A DNA stretch of 64,000 bases from Dysidea avara (lineage: Eukaryota > Porifera > Demospongiae > Dictyoceratida > Dysideidae): NCBI RefSeq assembly GCF_963678975.1, contig NC_089278.1, positions 13,373,959-13,437,958 of the forward strand, written 5' to 3'. The notes below the pieces were generated by a model that did not search any database, had not been told where the DNA came from, and saw nothing but the letters and a program-made list of their open reading frames with translations. Below are positions 10,918 to 22,300 of the stretch, piece after piece. The position numbers were made by a program, and so were the translations under genes. How positions within the stretch are numbered: the stretch's first letter is position 1; the number at the start of each line of letters is the position of its first letter.

Positions 10918-13900
10918 TCATTTATTCTCCAACAGTTTCAATGTACTCTCCCATTCCTCTTGGTTAAGTGCAGTACCACACAGGTTACGATACCCTTTGA
11001 ACTCCTTCCTCCCATGAAGCAATCTTCTGTTGTTGACCGCAAGTACATTTCCTGGGGATAGAGTCATCTCATACACAAACTGACTGCCATATATTATGTT
11101 GTGCAGGTAACGTAGTGCCTCGTAGAACTTTGAAACAGCTTCATTTTCATCACAGCCTGAAGCAGTACAAATTTCATCCACAGCTTTTACGTCAAGAGGC
11201 TGTCTGTCATCGTGATTCAAGTGAACATCAGTTACTTCTCCCTTATGATTGACAGGGAAGACCACTTTGCGTTCCTCATAGGTTCCATCTTTGTAGTTTA
11301 GTTGATATGGAATGGACACTTGGCTGAGTATAGCAAAGTAGTCAGGACGATCTTGTCGTATATATTCTGCTACCTTGAAGCCATCAAGCAACATTGTCTC
11401 TCCTCCTTCACCTTTGTACTCTACACAGTGTAAGGCCATCAAACCTACAACAACAAAATTTTACTAATGAAACTTGTACAGTGTATCATACAGTATGATA
11501 ATAACTGTGTATTAGGGATCATGAATTCTGACAAAAAATATAGTGGCCAGAAACCAACCTTCATGGCACCTTGATAGGTATAACCAAGCCCAAAAGTGTC
11601 TTCAGTACAAGTTGAAACACTTCAAATAGGTTGCTAAAATTTTTTGATTTTTTAGAGGAATTTCTACTGCCTGACTAACTAACTGACTGACAATTTACTT
11701 ACTAATGCCTTCAGACAAGCGTAATTCGATAATGGCTAAGGCTACGGGCTTGATTTTTTCACTGTTCGACAGATTGGCAGGTGCTATACCGATGCATACA
11801 TCATGTGTATCATGGACTTAACTGTGTCCTCCTTTACGTCCCATTTATTTTTGCTGACAGCGCAAGGTGTCAATCCACAGTAGTGGCTCCCCTACATTTG
11901 TAATGGAAATTGTTAGTATTTTCCATATTGACTAGATTGATTGCAGAGGTGCTTCTCAAACTGTTCTTTCTTCACCACAATGCTAGCTGAACATAGCTAA
12001 TACGAAGTGCAATGCTTTGAAATTGTGTTCAGAGGTTTGTTTTAGGCCGTTGTTGTGCTTTATATTCCTTCTAGCAGCTACACACTGAGTTTCTATGACA
12101 AATAAGCATTTTCAAGCACCCAGTCTGTTTTTGAGTCTGTTTGTTTGTGAGTCAAGTCTGGTGCCATTCTTTCTTTGGATGTGGTATGTGCCAGTCATAA
12201 TAAAAAGTAAACAAACAAGTACAAGGAAAAATTAGGAGTTTGAAGTTTCATAGAAAAAAAAGTAGTGAAACAAGGAAGGCCACCTACACCTGCAGATATA
12301 TCAGTGGACAATTATGATAGGTGCTGAATTCTTAATTTTTCCTTGTACTCGTTAGAAATCCTGCACTACATCAAATGGTACTAGGGCGGCCCTTACTTAA
12401 ATGGTACCACCATACTGTTTAAGTAGGGATCACCCCAAAAATTTTACGTGCCATCCAAAATTCTGCCTTTGAATATTAGTCCATATACCGTAAACGGGGA
12501 AAGTTACGCATGGAAAACGTTTCACGAATTGCACTCTACTGTGTATACCGGCGTAAAAGTTTCGTGATGCTGATTGTGCATACTAATTTATTACTGTACA
12601 AACACAAGAGTTTAACAAGCTAACCAGCGTAAAAGTTTCACGATACTACTGCAATCAACTTTTCCCATGCATAACTTTCCCCGCCTATGGTAATATATAA
12701 TACAGCATTAAAATAAAGCACTTACAGGTGGCTATTAAAAAATCGCCAAACCTCAACTTTTTGTCTCACTGCCTGATTGCCTGTGCACAGTTACAAGGCT
12801 AGAGGCCAAACAAAGCCACCATTTTACGCCACAATAACAAACTCACCAGTGGGATGTGCCTTTTGGGATTCCGACAAATGTAGGCCCTCTGTGCCTTGTC
12901 TTTTCTTTTATCTTCAATCAGGTTGCTTGTCTTCTTCACCCAACAATTATCGAAACGTTAATTTTCCGTATCAACACTTTCTTTCACCAGCATATTTAGA
13001 TACCACAGAATTATCTCAGAGCTGGAGTGCTTCAGACATGGTGCTACTATAAGAGATATACTTGCTAAATATCTGCAACTTCGAGATTAGGGTCCCGTTC
13101 ACAATAGGTTCGTGACCACACCCATCAAATAAAGACTAGGTTGATTAATAGTGATAGAGTAAAGAGACCACACCTCTTAACAAACAAACTAGCTTTTACT
13201 CAACAGTAAACAAGATGACCTCAAGCCTTATTGGTCTAGCTAGTTGCACACCCCTTGGTTGACTCAAAATACTCTAATACAACAGTCACTCTAATATAAC
13301 AGTCATGTATGATATTCTAATAGAACAGTCACAAGTTACATTTTAGCTAGCTGTGCTACAACAAAAAAAACTAAACAAACTAAAAACGTTAAGTAGGGAT
13401 CTATGCAATGAAAAGTAGTGAAACAAGAGATGAATGATGGTATTACAGCACAGCTAGTCCCTACTTTGGCACATTAGCTATAACAATTGGTTTGTTCAAA
13501 GCCAAAGTAGGGACTTCCCACTGAGCTATGCTGTAATACCATCATTCACATCTCTCGTTTTACTACTTTTTATTGCATAGATCCCTACTTTATTTTTAAA
13601 CTACTAGTAATACATGGCTCGTAATTGTATCATTTCCCTTGGTGTTACTGACGTGTTGTATACTAATTGAGGGTTACTGTATCACATTTTTAAGAGACCT
13701 TTACACATAAAAGTAAACTCTTCATGCCATTGTTATGGTTGTAACATAAGCGTGGGTGGTCTAACTATCATGTGGCACTTAAAGCCTTTGAAGTTACTTT
13801 GAACTATGAGAGTAGATTTGATGTGGTCTGGTATTTTGTCCAGAGCCTTGTGAAGTGGCTGAGCATATCATTATAGTTACTATACCAAATTTACATCTAT

Positions 13901-14346
13901 TCCAACTGTAACGCTGATACTCACAATGTAAGGTTTCAGTTTGTATATGTAAGTAACCTACATCACCAAGAGACAGTTTTGATTGTGGGATTCAGTCAGT
14001 TTCGTCCCCAGCTTCCCACGCCTTCTTAAAACTTTACTTAGAACAATGATGAATGGCTAAAAAGACCTTTAGACAACTACTAGTTTTTCAGGTATATACT
14101 GGGCCATGAAGTTGGACTAATGTCACCAGATGACCTTCACATGACCGAAGAGACTAGGATTCAATCAAGAGCCTCAATTTGTAGATATCTTGCTTATATA
14201 GGTTTTACTACAGAAATCAGATATGTATACCACAATTCCTTTGATCTCCCTACACAATGTTACACTACACCCAGCAATGACACAATATAAGATCACACAT
14301 GCATGCCTGTGCACACAATCACACACGCACACATGCACACACGCAC

Positions 14347-14388
<42 letters not shown>

Positions 14389-15578
14389 CACACATGGTTA
14401 ACAGATGGCAAGCATAGTTACTCAGTAACCACCACAACTCATATGGAATGTACTAACCTGGTGGTTCCTCCAGAGTGACATGGTCAGTATGTACTGGAAT
14501 ACACTTATACCCATAGGCTACACTACTACAGTAATGGGAAAAAAACAAACAATATTATAATATATGATTGTACAATAGCTTTACTTAGGTACACACAATG
14601 GGTGCATTATGAACTGCTGGAAATATTCGAATTAATGAACAAATTTTGTGTGATTTCACAAAATAGCCGCACCTAGCTACCCACTTTGAAAGGAGCAATA
14701 AGAATAGCACTAATAAAATTTCTGAAATCTCTTTCGTTCACAAATTGAATGTATTACCACGGATGGCCCTATGAATGAGGTTTACCACATATTATTTGCA
14801 ATGAAGTTATATTAAGGACATCCTAACACAAAGTACACCAGGCCCCTTGTCACCAATACTTAAAAGTCAACTAGGCACAAGGAGTTTGCAAGTGGTCTCA
14901 CAACATTATATACACAACTAACTTGACGGCCATGTTCCCAGCAATCATAGTCCAAACACTTCCATAGTAGGAATTCCTGAGAGGTCCAATCCTTCTTATG
15001 GCCTCGCCTGTGGCTTCTTTACTTGCTGGAGTATTGTGGATGAAACATAGTCCATATCTCCTGAACTGTCTCAACATCTTCAACAGTCCTTCATCACTGT
15101 TCATGTATTCCTCATACTCAACTGATGGTGGTTGTCTGCTCTTGAAGTACTCAGCGTCCCACAAAACTAGATCTGACCTTTGTGTGGTGTCAGCTGGTTT
15201 GATATTAGCTATATTGTTATGATTATAACTGTTCTCCAACAACCAGCTGTGTTTGTACTGTGAGTTGTGGCCATCTTTCCATATTATTTCTACTCGCTCG
15301 TTGGTAGTGTCGCCTTGAATGATGTCAGGTCGCCAATCTTCCATGGTGGTCAGAATACGCTGGCCTGTCTCGGGGTGACGACATGAAGGACATGTGCAAT
15401 TATCACGTAGCCACTCGTAGTGGTACCTACTCCAGGCACCTTTCTGTTGGTCCCAATTCACTAACAAAGAATCGGGATCCTTGCTTAGGCTGGCCGTGGA
15501 TACACTTCGGGGAACTGCAGAGATGGCTGTGAACAATTTTAGCCCACGCAGCTGTAATGCCCTGAATGAAAGCATCAT
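10918..15578 (-). CDS. TMLHE-like: Trimethyllysine/gamma-butyrobetaine dioxygenase-like protein, copy A (three exons, 416 aa)
   Basis: A Fe(II)/2-oxoglutarate dioxygenase of the carnitine-biosynthesis family; TMLHE hydroxylates N6-trimethyllysine in mitochondria. Exons 15578-14923, 14525-14458 and 11444-10918 are in phase. The first ~33 residues are Arg/Ser/Leu-rich without acids, like a mitochondrial presequence. The N-terminal zinc-binding cluster is Cys61-x-Cys63-x2-Cys66 with a later His in YKHSWLLENSY. The metal triad is His231-x-Asp233 (VHTDH, exon 2) and His385 (RRLLHGR); Arg394 (GYRNLCG) fits the 2-oxoglutarate-binding Arg. The body (LWDAEYF...PSVEYEEYMNSDEGLLKMLRQF) is closer to TMLHE than to BBOX1. 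It is the divergent partner of copy B with identical exon-2 length (68 bp) and phases. Intron 2 (3 kb) is full of repeats. Substrate, trimethyllysine or butyrobetaine, is not decidable here. Confidence 0.9.
11640..11960. repeat. Dispersed repeat, copy 1 (second copy 58440-58980)
   Basis: Shares with 58490-58730 the blocks GACTGACTGA, CTTCAGACAAGC, AATGGCTAAGGCTAC, GATTTTTTCACTGTT, ATGGACTTA and GTGTCCTCCTTT in the same order. The end block (TTGATTGCAGAGGTGCTTCT) also recurs near 37.84 and 58.92 kb. No coding capacity seen. Confidence 0.65.
12488..12690. mobile_element. Tc1/mariner-type MITE (203 bp) with TA target duplication
   Basis: Ends CCGTAAACGGGGAAAGTTA and (inverted) CCATAGGCGGGGAAAGTTA are flanked by TA on both sides. 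It lies in intron 2 of TMLHE-like copy A. Inner blocks CGTAAAAGTTTCGTGAT / CGTAAAAGTTTCACGAT are directly repeated. Confidence 0.75.
13270..13332 (+). repeat. Cluster of three copies of the dispersed CTCTAATAGA motif
   Basis: TACTCTAATACAACAGTCAC (13270), ACTCTAATATAACAGTCA (13288) and TATTCTAATAGAACAGTCAC (13313) follow one another. This is the densest plus-strand cluster of a motif seen at 13 loci across the window (see findings). Confidence 0.8.
13391..13590. mobile_element. Foldback MITE (200 bp), AAGTAGGGATC ends
   Basis: Two arms of about 65 bp (AAGTAGGGATCTATGCAATG... and its inverse) pair almost end to end. The same subterminal core (AGTAGTGAAACAAG, AGTAGGGA) appears in the palindrome at 59120-59418 and in more decayed pieces near 12.25, 38.05 and 55.0 kb. 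Confidence 0.8.
14325..14391. repeat. (CA)n microsatellite
   Basis: Imperfect then perfect CA/ACGC dinucleotide run in intron 2 of copy A. It creates spurious Cys/Val and His/Thr frames. Confidence 0.95.
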
Positions 15579-15954
15579 CTAGTCTTCCTTTACAATGGAC
15601 CTAAATATCACACACCCTCTCTTACATACCACTGACTAGATCGCTGATGGCTGAAGTGCCCTCTTGTTTATTGTTTGTCGAGTCCGGTGATTCTGTACTT
15701 AACTCCGTGTTATGAGCCGTGTTTTTACACTTAGGTAATTTATTTATTTATTATTAATGGTTCTGAAAAAGACCAATGTCTTTTATAACCATACAAATAA
15801 AAATTACATAATTATAAATGTACTGTCTCTCCAATTCATATCTGCTGTTGACTATATCTAGGAAGGAATCGTGGACCATTCAGATACATGCCATGGAGAC
15901 CCAGTATCAAAAGATGAAGTCAGGAAAAGATTGACAAAGGTAACTAGTATAGCG
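15579..15954. other. 5' flank of TMLHE-like copy A
   Basis: Probable promoter region of copy A, with a short TTTATTTATTTATTA run near 15740. No gene seen. Confidence 0.4.
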
Positions 15955-16600
15955 GCACAACCAAAAAATTGTGCACTTTTTCATAAAGCCATGAAACTTT
16001 CCACACAAATAGTAGTCCTCAATACACGTATAGTGCCATCACTGATTTGACCTTTGGTGACCTTTTCTGCCATTTTTGAACAGAAAATTGATCATTTTTG
16101 TCTTTAATTCCCTGAGGCAGTAATTAACTTGTTAAAACATGGTACCAAACAAAAGATCTTGCTGATAGAAACAACTTGGTTTAGTTTGAAGTCAATACTT
16201 GAGTATTTGTATTAGCTGCAATATTTGAAAATTTTATGCATAATTATCTGCCCACAGGTAATTCAGTCGCACCTCTAGGGCAGGTAAATTTCAGTTATCA
16301 AATTTTGCAGCTAGTCATAACTTTGTACTGAAATCACCTATTGACTTCAAATAAAAACCAAGTTGATTCTGTCAGCAAGATCCGCTTTATTTTGGTACCA
16401 TGTTTTAACAAGTTAATTACTGCCTCAGGAGTTAAAGACAAAAATGACCAATTTTCTGTACAAAAATGGCCGTAAAAGTCACCAAGGGTCAACTCAGCGA
16501 TGGCACTATATCTAAAATTACATGTTATGAAGAGTACTATTTATGTAGAAAGTTTCATGGTTTTATGAAAAAGTGCACAATATTGCCAATTTTGGGGGAA
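15955..16600. mobile_element. Long-arm inverted-repeat element (about 640 bp)
   Basis: About 290 bp on the left (from AATTGTGCACTTTTTCAT near 15967) recur inverted on the right, ending ATGAAAAAGTGCACAAT near 16583. Shared inner blocks include GCAGTAATTAACTTGTTAAA, ATGGTACCA and CAACTTGGTTT. Arms are diverged. No coding capacity; superfamily unknown. Confidence 0.75.
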
Positions 16601-17930
16601 ATGCCAGCATGTGGAAGTTGTCATCTCGTAACCAAAAAACTTCTTGAACCGGGAAGCTGGACTGTAATCCCCCTTAGTAGAATTGTACAGACAACAACAT
16701 GAACAGTATTTAAATTTCATACTATGGATTGTCATAGTATCCATGGATACCGCAGATACTCTGACAAAGGGTACCACGGATACTCTGACAGAGAGGGTAC
16801 AACTCTTGTCCGACATGTTGGAATCAATCCAACTAAAAAATAGCCCTAATATCACAGGTGCTACCAGCGCCATGGAAACCCACAAATTACTTGAAATATG
16901 AGTGATTGTGGGTTTCTATGGTAGTGTCTCTGTTTCAGTTGAATGCCGCACCTGTGACATGGGACATACTGGTAGTCAGTCTAATTATAGTATCCTCCAT
17001 ATAAGGATCTTGAAAAAATGGGTAACATTGGTAATAAATGTTCGTTACCATGGAAATCACATCCCTAGAAGCGGGCCAGCCTCGTGGTGTTAGGAGCAAA
17101 TCAGGGAGCAAATTAGGCCGAGTGTCGAGCCGAGTGTTTGTGTGTCTCGGTGTTTTTGTGAGTCAATGTGCAAGTGGTCGTTGTGTGGTCGGGATTTTCA
17201 TGTGGCTGGTGTTCGAGTAGTTCATTACTAATGACATGGCTGAATCTGTGAGTTTTTTTACCATCAGGCAAGTCACCACATATGCCTCTGAGAGACTATC
17301 TGTTGCTGGTAGAAGAGCTGATGGAGGATTCGTTCCATTCTGAATTGATGGAAAAATATCAGACTTTAGTATTAAAGCTTGGAAACTTAAGATCATATAA
17401 AGGAATACAATCTTATACAAATGGCAGCGGTAGTGGGTATTGACAATCCCTCAGATAATAATAATAAGGCAGCAGAAGAAATTTTATGGAAATGTATTCA
17501 TTTTGGGCATGGCTACAAACAGGCTCTACTTTAAAGATCAAAGGAAGGTCTATCGGTGAACTCTAGCAATGTTACTGTGATCCATATAAAAACATGGGAG
17601 ATGCTTCAGTCACTGATCAAAATGATTCAGATGTTGTATATGTAGAAGTCCATTCTGATACCTTTGTTCACACCGCGAGGAAGATAATTATTTTACTTTT
17701 TCATTATTTACGCTTGCTTAAATACAAAGAAGAATTACAGGTGCTTAAGAAGTTTTTAAATAATCTACCTAAAAGTTGCATACGATCTCCAATCACTTGG
17801 TCTATATTGCTACTTCCTCTTTGGATGATTGATCCGGCCAAGAGACTTTGATTAAAGTGACCTCATGCAAGCTGTTTAATGAATCCATCATCATATCCCG
17901 CTGGAAACAATCTCAGAACCAAGTTTTATG
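16601..17930. other. Intergenic, no confident gene
   Basis: Contains short repeated blocks (GATACTCTGACA about 16760-16800) and coding-looking pieces on the plus strand around 17250-17860 that are broken and unlike any family I recognise. They may belong to the same decayed locus as the kinase-like pseudogene that follows. Confidence 0.35.
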
Positions 17931-18600
17931 ATAATTATCTTGTTTTTATCAGCTGGAAATTTGCAAAAGTCAAAATCTATTAATGCTGGAGTGTAACTAT
18001 CATTGAAACAAATGTTGGGCAGATGCACATCAGAGTGCCAAATACCTGCACTTTCAAGGCACATTTTCCATTTTTGTCACAAGCTCAGCACAACAAGATT
18101 TTGCCTCGTCGTCCGTTAATGGTCCATAAGGTATTTTTTCATATGAAAAAAAGCCCAACTCTTTTCTGCATGGTATAATGAATGAAGGATGAACTTGTTA
18201 TCCAACATAAAAGCATCAGTGATTTTACTGATGTCTGATACAGTGGCTTTTTCAAACAATAATGATCATTCATTATCAAAATTCCATTATAGCATTTGGC
18301 TAGTCGACAATTTGTGTATTCATGACCTTGATTTGCTGCAATGGCATTTACTTCTAACTGGGTAAGATAAACAGCATAGAGATTGTAGTTGTCAGAAATA
18401 TTTCTAGCAGTACTTGAGAGTGTTCCTACGTTTTGATGATAGGCACCTTGTAATGCTGATCTTATGTCTGATAGTCGTAGGCACTTAACAGAATAACAAA
18501 ACTCTACCTTGCTAGAGTCATACTGCATTGTTATCTGGACAGCACATTGCTTGACTTCTCTGCGAGGGAACTGATGATGTCTTGTGGTAGTCCATTCCAT
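17930..18600 (-). pseudogene. Decayed protein-kinase-like fragment
   Basis: Read on the minus strand, one frame gives HSDVHLPNICFND followed by ALIDFDF, resembling the catalytic loop (H-x-D-x4-N) and the metal-binding Asp loop of kinase-like folds. A preceding piece reads YGPLTDDEAKSCCAELVTKM, like the helices before a catalytic loop. The pieces lie in different frames with stops between them (for example just after KMENVP). A 153-codon open frame upstream (18600-18139) has no recognised domain. I infer a dead copy of a kinase-like host gene; the family assignment rests on two short motifs. Confidence 0.45.
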
Positions 18601-18681
18601 TCTGGTATTGTTCTTGGAAAAAATGAGTACTTATAGTTGTCTATTGATGTATGATAGTGTAGGAACTTTTGTTCATGATTA

Positions 18682-19062
18682 TGCACTTGTCAATTTCATG
18701 CCCCACCCCCCCACCCCCGGGAGTCCCCACACCCCAGGTGGGGATTTGACATTGCTTCTTGTCCCCACCCCTGGGGCAATTGACAGTTGTCCAATTCACC
18801 GACCGATTTTCGGTAGTTGCATTTCTAAACAATAAAATCGCACTTGCTATAATTTTACTAGCTACAGGGCAGGTTTATTACTAGTCGCATGCATGAAATA
18901 TGTGCTTAGTCATCTTTCAGAGGTGTTGTCAAATCCCCTACTAGAGGGATGGGGACGATTTTGCCCCAGTAGTGGGGAATTTGACACCACGATTTGTCAA
19001 ATCCCCTGTATTCCCCACCCTCCCCGGGGGTGGGGGGGTGGGGGATGAATTTGACAAGTGCA
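18682..19062. mobile_element. PIF/Harbinger-type MITE (381 bp) with TTA target duplication
   Basis: TGCACTTGTCAA at the left and TTGACAAGTGCA at the right are perfect inverted ends flanked by TTA on both sides. C-rich and G-rich subterminal tracts (CCCCACCCCC / GGGGGTGGGG) also pair. Three-base TWA duplications are typical of PIF/Harbinger. A related sequence ending ATAAGTGCATTA lies at about 25700-25952. Confidence 0.8.
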
Positions 19063-19139
19063 TTAGATCTTGTAATGGTGACAGGTGATAATGTTGTATT
19101 ATATAGTTAGGTTGTGGATAATCTTGTATAATAGAGTTA

Positions 19140-19349
19140 ATCTTGCACATTCTCTGGAGTGGTAGCCAATTAAGGAGAAAATGGCCACCACTCCAATTAA
19201 GATGACGTAATTGGAGTGGTGGCCATTTACGTCATCATACGTTTCACTGCCTCTGTAATTTAACGTAAGATGACGTAAGATGACGTAAGACATCTGTAGA
19301 TCTCTCCATCATCTCAGTCTCAGGCTAGGTCTCACTACTCAGGCATAAG
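19140..19349 (+). promoter_or_regulatory. Promoter region of TMLHE-like copy B with clustered CRE-like sites
   Basis: Within 150 bp upstream of the start are five TGACGTAA/TTACGTCA-type half-palindromes (about 19202, 19228, 19265, 19273 and 19281). A 20-bp inverted pair, AATGGCCACCACTCCAATTA and its complement, flanks the first CRE-like site. Regulation by CREB/ATF-type factors is inference. Confidence 0.55.
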
Positions 19350-22300
19350 ATGTTTATGGTGCGTACAGCAAGGCTAGTAACAAGATCTAACCGTATATCT
19401 GGATCTTACACGAATTTCATCAGAGCGATTTCTGTGGCCAAGGACACCAACTCGCTATTGGTGAACTGGGACCAACTAAAAGGTGTTTGGAGTAGATTTC
19501 ACTACCAATGGTTACGCGACAATTGTGCGTGCCCAAAATGCTGTTACCCCGATACCGGTCAGAGAATTCTTCGCATGCAAGAAGACGCACGGCCCAACAG
19601 TGTGATAACAGACAACGAGCGAGTTGAGATATCATGGAAAGATGGCCACAACTCACAGTACAAACACAGCTGGTTGTTGGAGAACAGTTACTATCATAAC
19701 AATATAGCTAATATCAAACCATCTGACACCACCACGCAAAGGTCAGATATAGTTTTGTGGGACGCTGGGTACTTCAAGAGCAGGCAACCACCATCAGTTG
19801 AGTATGAGGAATACATGAACAGTGATGAAGGACTGTTGAAGATGTTGAGACAGTTCAGGAGATATGGACTATGTTTCATCCACAATACTCCAGCTAGTGA
19901 AGAGGCCACTTTTGATGTTGTTCGTAGGGTCGGACCACTGAGAAGAACTTACTATGGAGATGTATGGAGTATGGTAGCTGGGAACATGTCTGTTGGGTAT
20001 GTGTGTATGTACATTGTGTGTGTGTGTGTGTGTGTGTATTGAGGTTGTTGTGGAACTTTGGGTTCCACGACCTCTCTCCGTGAGACCTGAACAGTCCTCC
20101 TGCGGGTTACTAGCCCTGCCCCAGGAGGATTTTCCTGCACAAGGCTCAAGTGCCTGAGTGGTGCACAGGCATCCCAGTGCTGGTTCGCTGGGGGGCAATA
20201 GCTGTACTTTGTATGGCTGCTGTAGGCTTTGCTTTGTGTGTGTGTGTGTGTGTGCGTGCGTACGTGTGTGTGGTGTGTGTGCGATGCTGTTTAATGTACA
20301 TGTTCTCAGAATTATAATTCTAAGAACACAATAGATGATTACTAGTCTAATAACTGATTATTTGTAACTACGCACTACACACACATTTCATGCGGGATAC
20401 ACAGGTTTTGCCTTTACATACTTATTATACAACGAAATACTAAGAATAATACGAAATGCGGTTAAAATTACATCATAAATAATGAATAAATAATAAATAA
20501 ATAAATAATGAATAAATAATAAATAAATAAATAATGTTTGGGAAACTACAAGGCCTATGGACTTGCACTAACCGGGGTTCAACTGGCCAGTGAACAAAGG
20601 TACAAATGTATAATACTTATGCCTGTTCGTGCTGATGACTTGAATGAACGTGTAATTTTATATAACGCCCAGTACCACACCCATGATTCACAAAGGCAGG
20701 CAACCACAAGCAACCATCCGCAGGTCTGCTACTAACTTGTCTACTAATTTTTTGTGTCCAGATCTTCATTGTATTAACAGAGGTATAATATGTTTTCATG
20801 TTGTAATACTGTTTGCATTGTTTGTTCGTGCTGTGTTTGTATTAACTACCCAGTAACAATAATAATAATATGCAGGTTCGAAGCTGCCCAGGTCCAGTCA
20901 TGGATTTTTTCTTCTTTCTCTTACTTTTCAAACATACTTAGTGAAGTTAACATAAACATCTTGGGTCTTTATAAGGCCTTCTGGTATACAGGCTCTGCCT
21001 TTACCAAGTACTTTAATCATATAGTGACTGGCACTTCATAGCTACAGGAGATAATAATATCTCCTGTAGCTGTGAAGTGCCAATCACTACTGTAGCTACC
21101 ATTCAATGTCTGCACACCGACACTGATGTGCCATATCCATGAGTATTCCTTTGAAGGCAGTGCCACCTTTTACAGAGATCTGCTACGCATTTTATTTCAT
21201 CTTGCAGTGTATCCAAGACACCATGTGACCATTTTTTGACATATCAGCCCATCTCATACTTGAAAATATCACTCAGCAGATGGGTCAGATAACGGTTATG
21301 TGTGACACAGTGGAAATACTTGGCTTCTTTTGTCCCAGATATCACTGTGGTCTGCCCTTGGCAACTCCAGCTATGTCATAATCCATCACCCTAATCCGTT
21401 CTCATTTAAACAACTGGTATCACATGAGGAGGACACAAATTGTGTACAGATACATAAATTAATATCCTAGACTTAATTAAGCGTTTGTTGGTCAGTATGA
21501 ATTCTGAGGGCCTGCTATATATGTATATAATAATGCACGTGACTGTTGTCGTGATTACCCAATAAAGCTTAAACATCTGATTATAATTGCATTTATGTAC
21601 GAAAATACACACACACACACACACTGTACTGGTCATACACTGCCTTATTGGTAGGTTGTCCCGTTGGTGATTGTACTTAGTTGTATGTGCCCCGGGCCTA
21701 GACAAGTAATAATAATAAAAAAAATAATAATTTAAAAATTCTGACTCCATAATTTTTTTACAGGATCAAGACACACAATAGTGTGATAGTGTGTCATGAG
21801 GCTAAGTATAGTAGTGTTGATGCGCGACAGACAAGTGTGTATTTTACAGGAATCAAGAAAACACTGTTTTCATGCATTTGTAGCTCAATAGTACCTGAAT
21901 GGAAATTAACCAGTTTTGCTGTCAGGGTAGGGAACCTCCTATTCCAAATTTGAGTTGAATCGCCCCAGCCATTGAGATATCTTAGTTCAAATTGGGCTGG
22001 AAAATGCTGAATTATGCTCTTACTGTCCTTCAAATTTGAAGTTAATCAACTAAAATATGGAAGTCAATCGACTAAAGTATGCGTGAGTTATAGCAAGTGG
22101 AGCAAAAAGAAGAAAAACGGTTGAAGAACAATACAAAGAAAATAAGACAAACTTTGAAGACGGAGAACAACAGAATTATGTGCGATTTTGAAATTACAAA
22201 AGCAATTTGTTGTCACGCTTACAGGACAATCCGTTTGATGGAATAACTTGAAAATCAGTCTGTACATGAAGTTACTATTGTAGTGCAAACCTTTTGTGGT

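Noticed and set aside
12777-13052. 91-codon plus-strand frame
   Set aside because: No recognisable domain, lies in a repeat-rich intron of TMLHE-like copy A; composition is ordinary.
17594-17851. 85-codon plus-strand frame (MGDASVTDQNDSD...)
   Set aside because: Coding-like start but then AT-driven hydrophobic sequence and no family match; kept only as possible debris of the neighbouring pseudogene.
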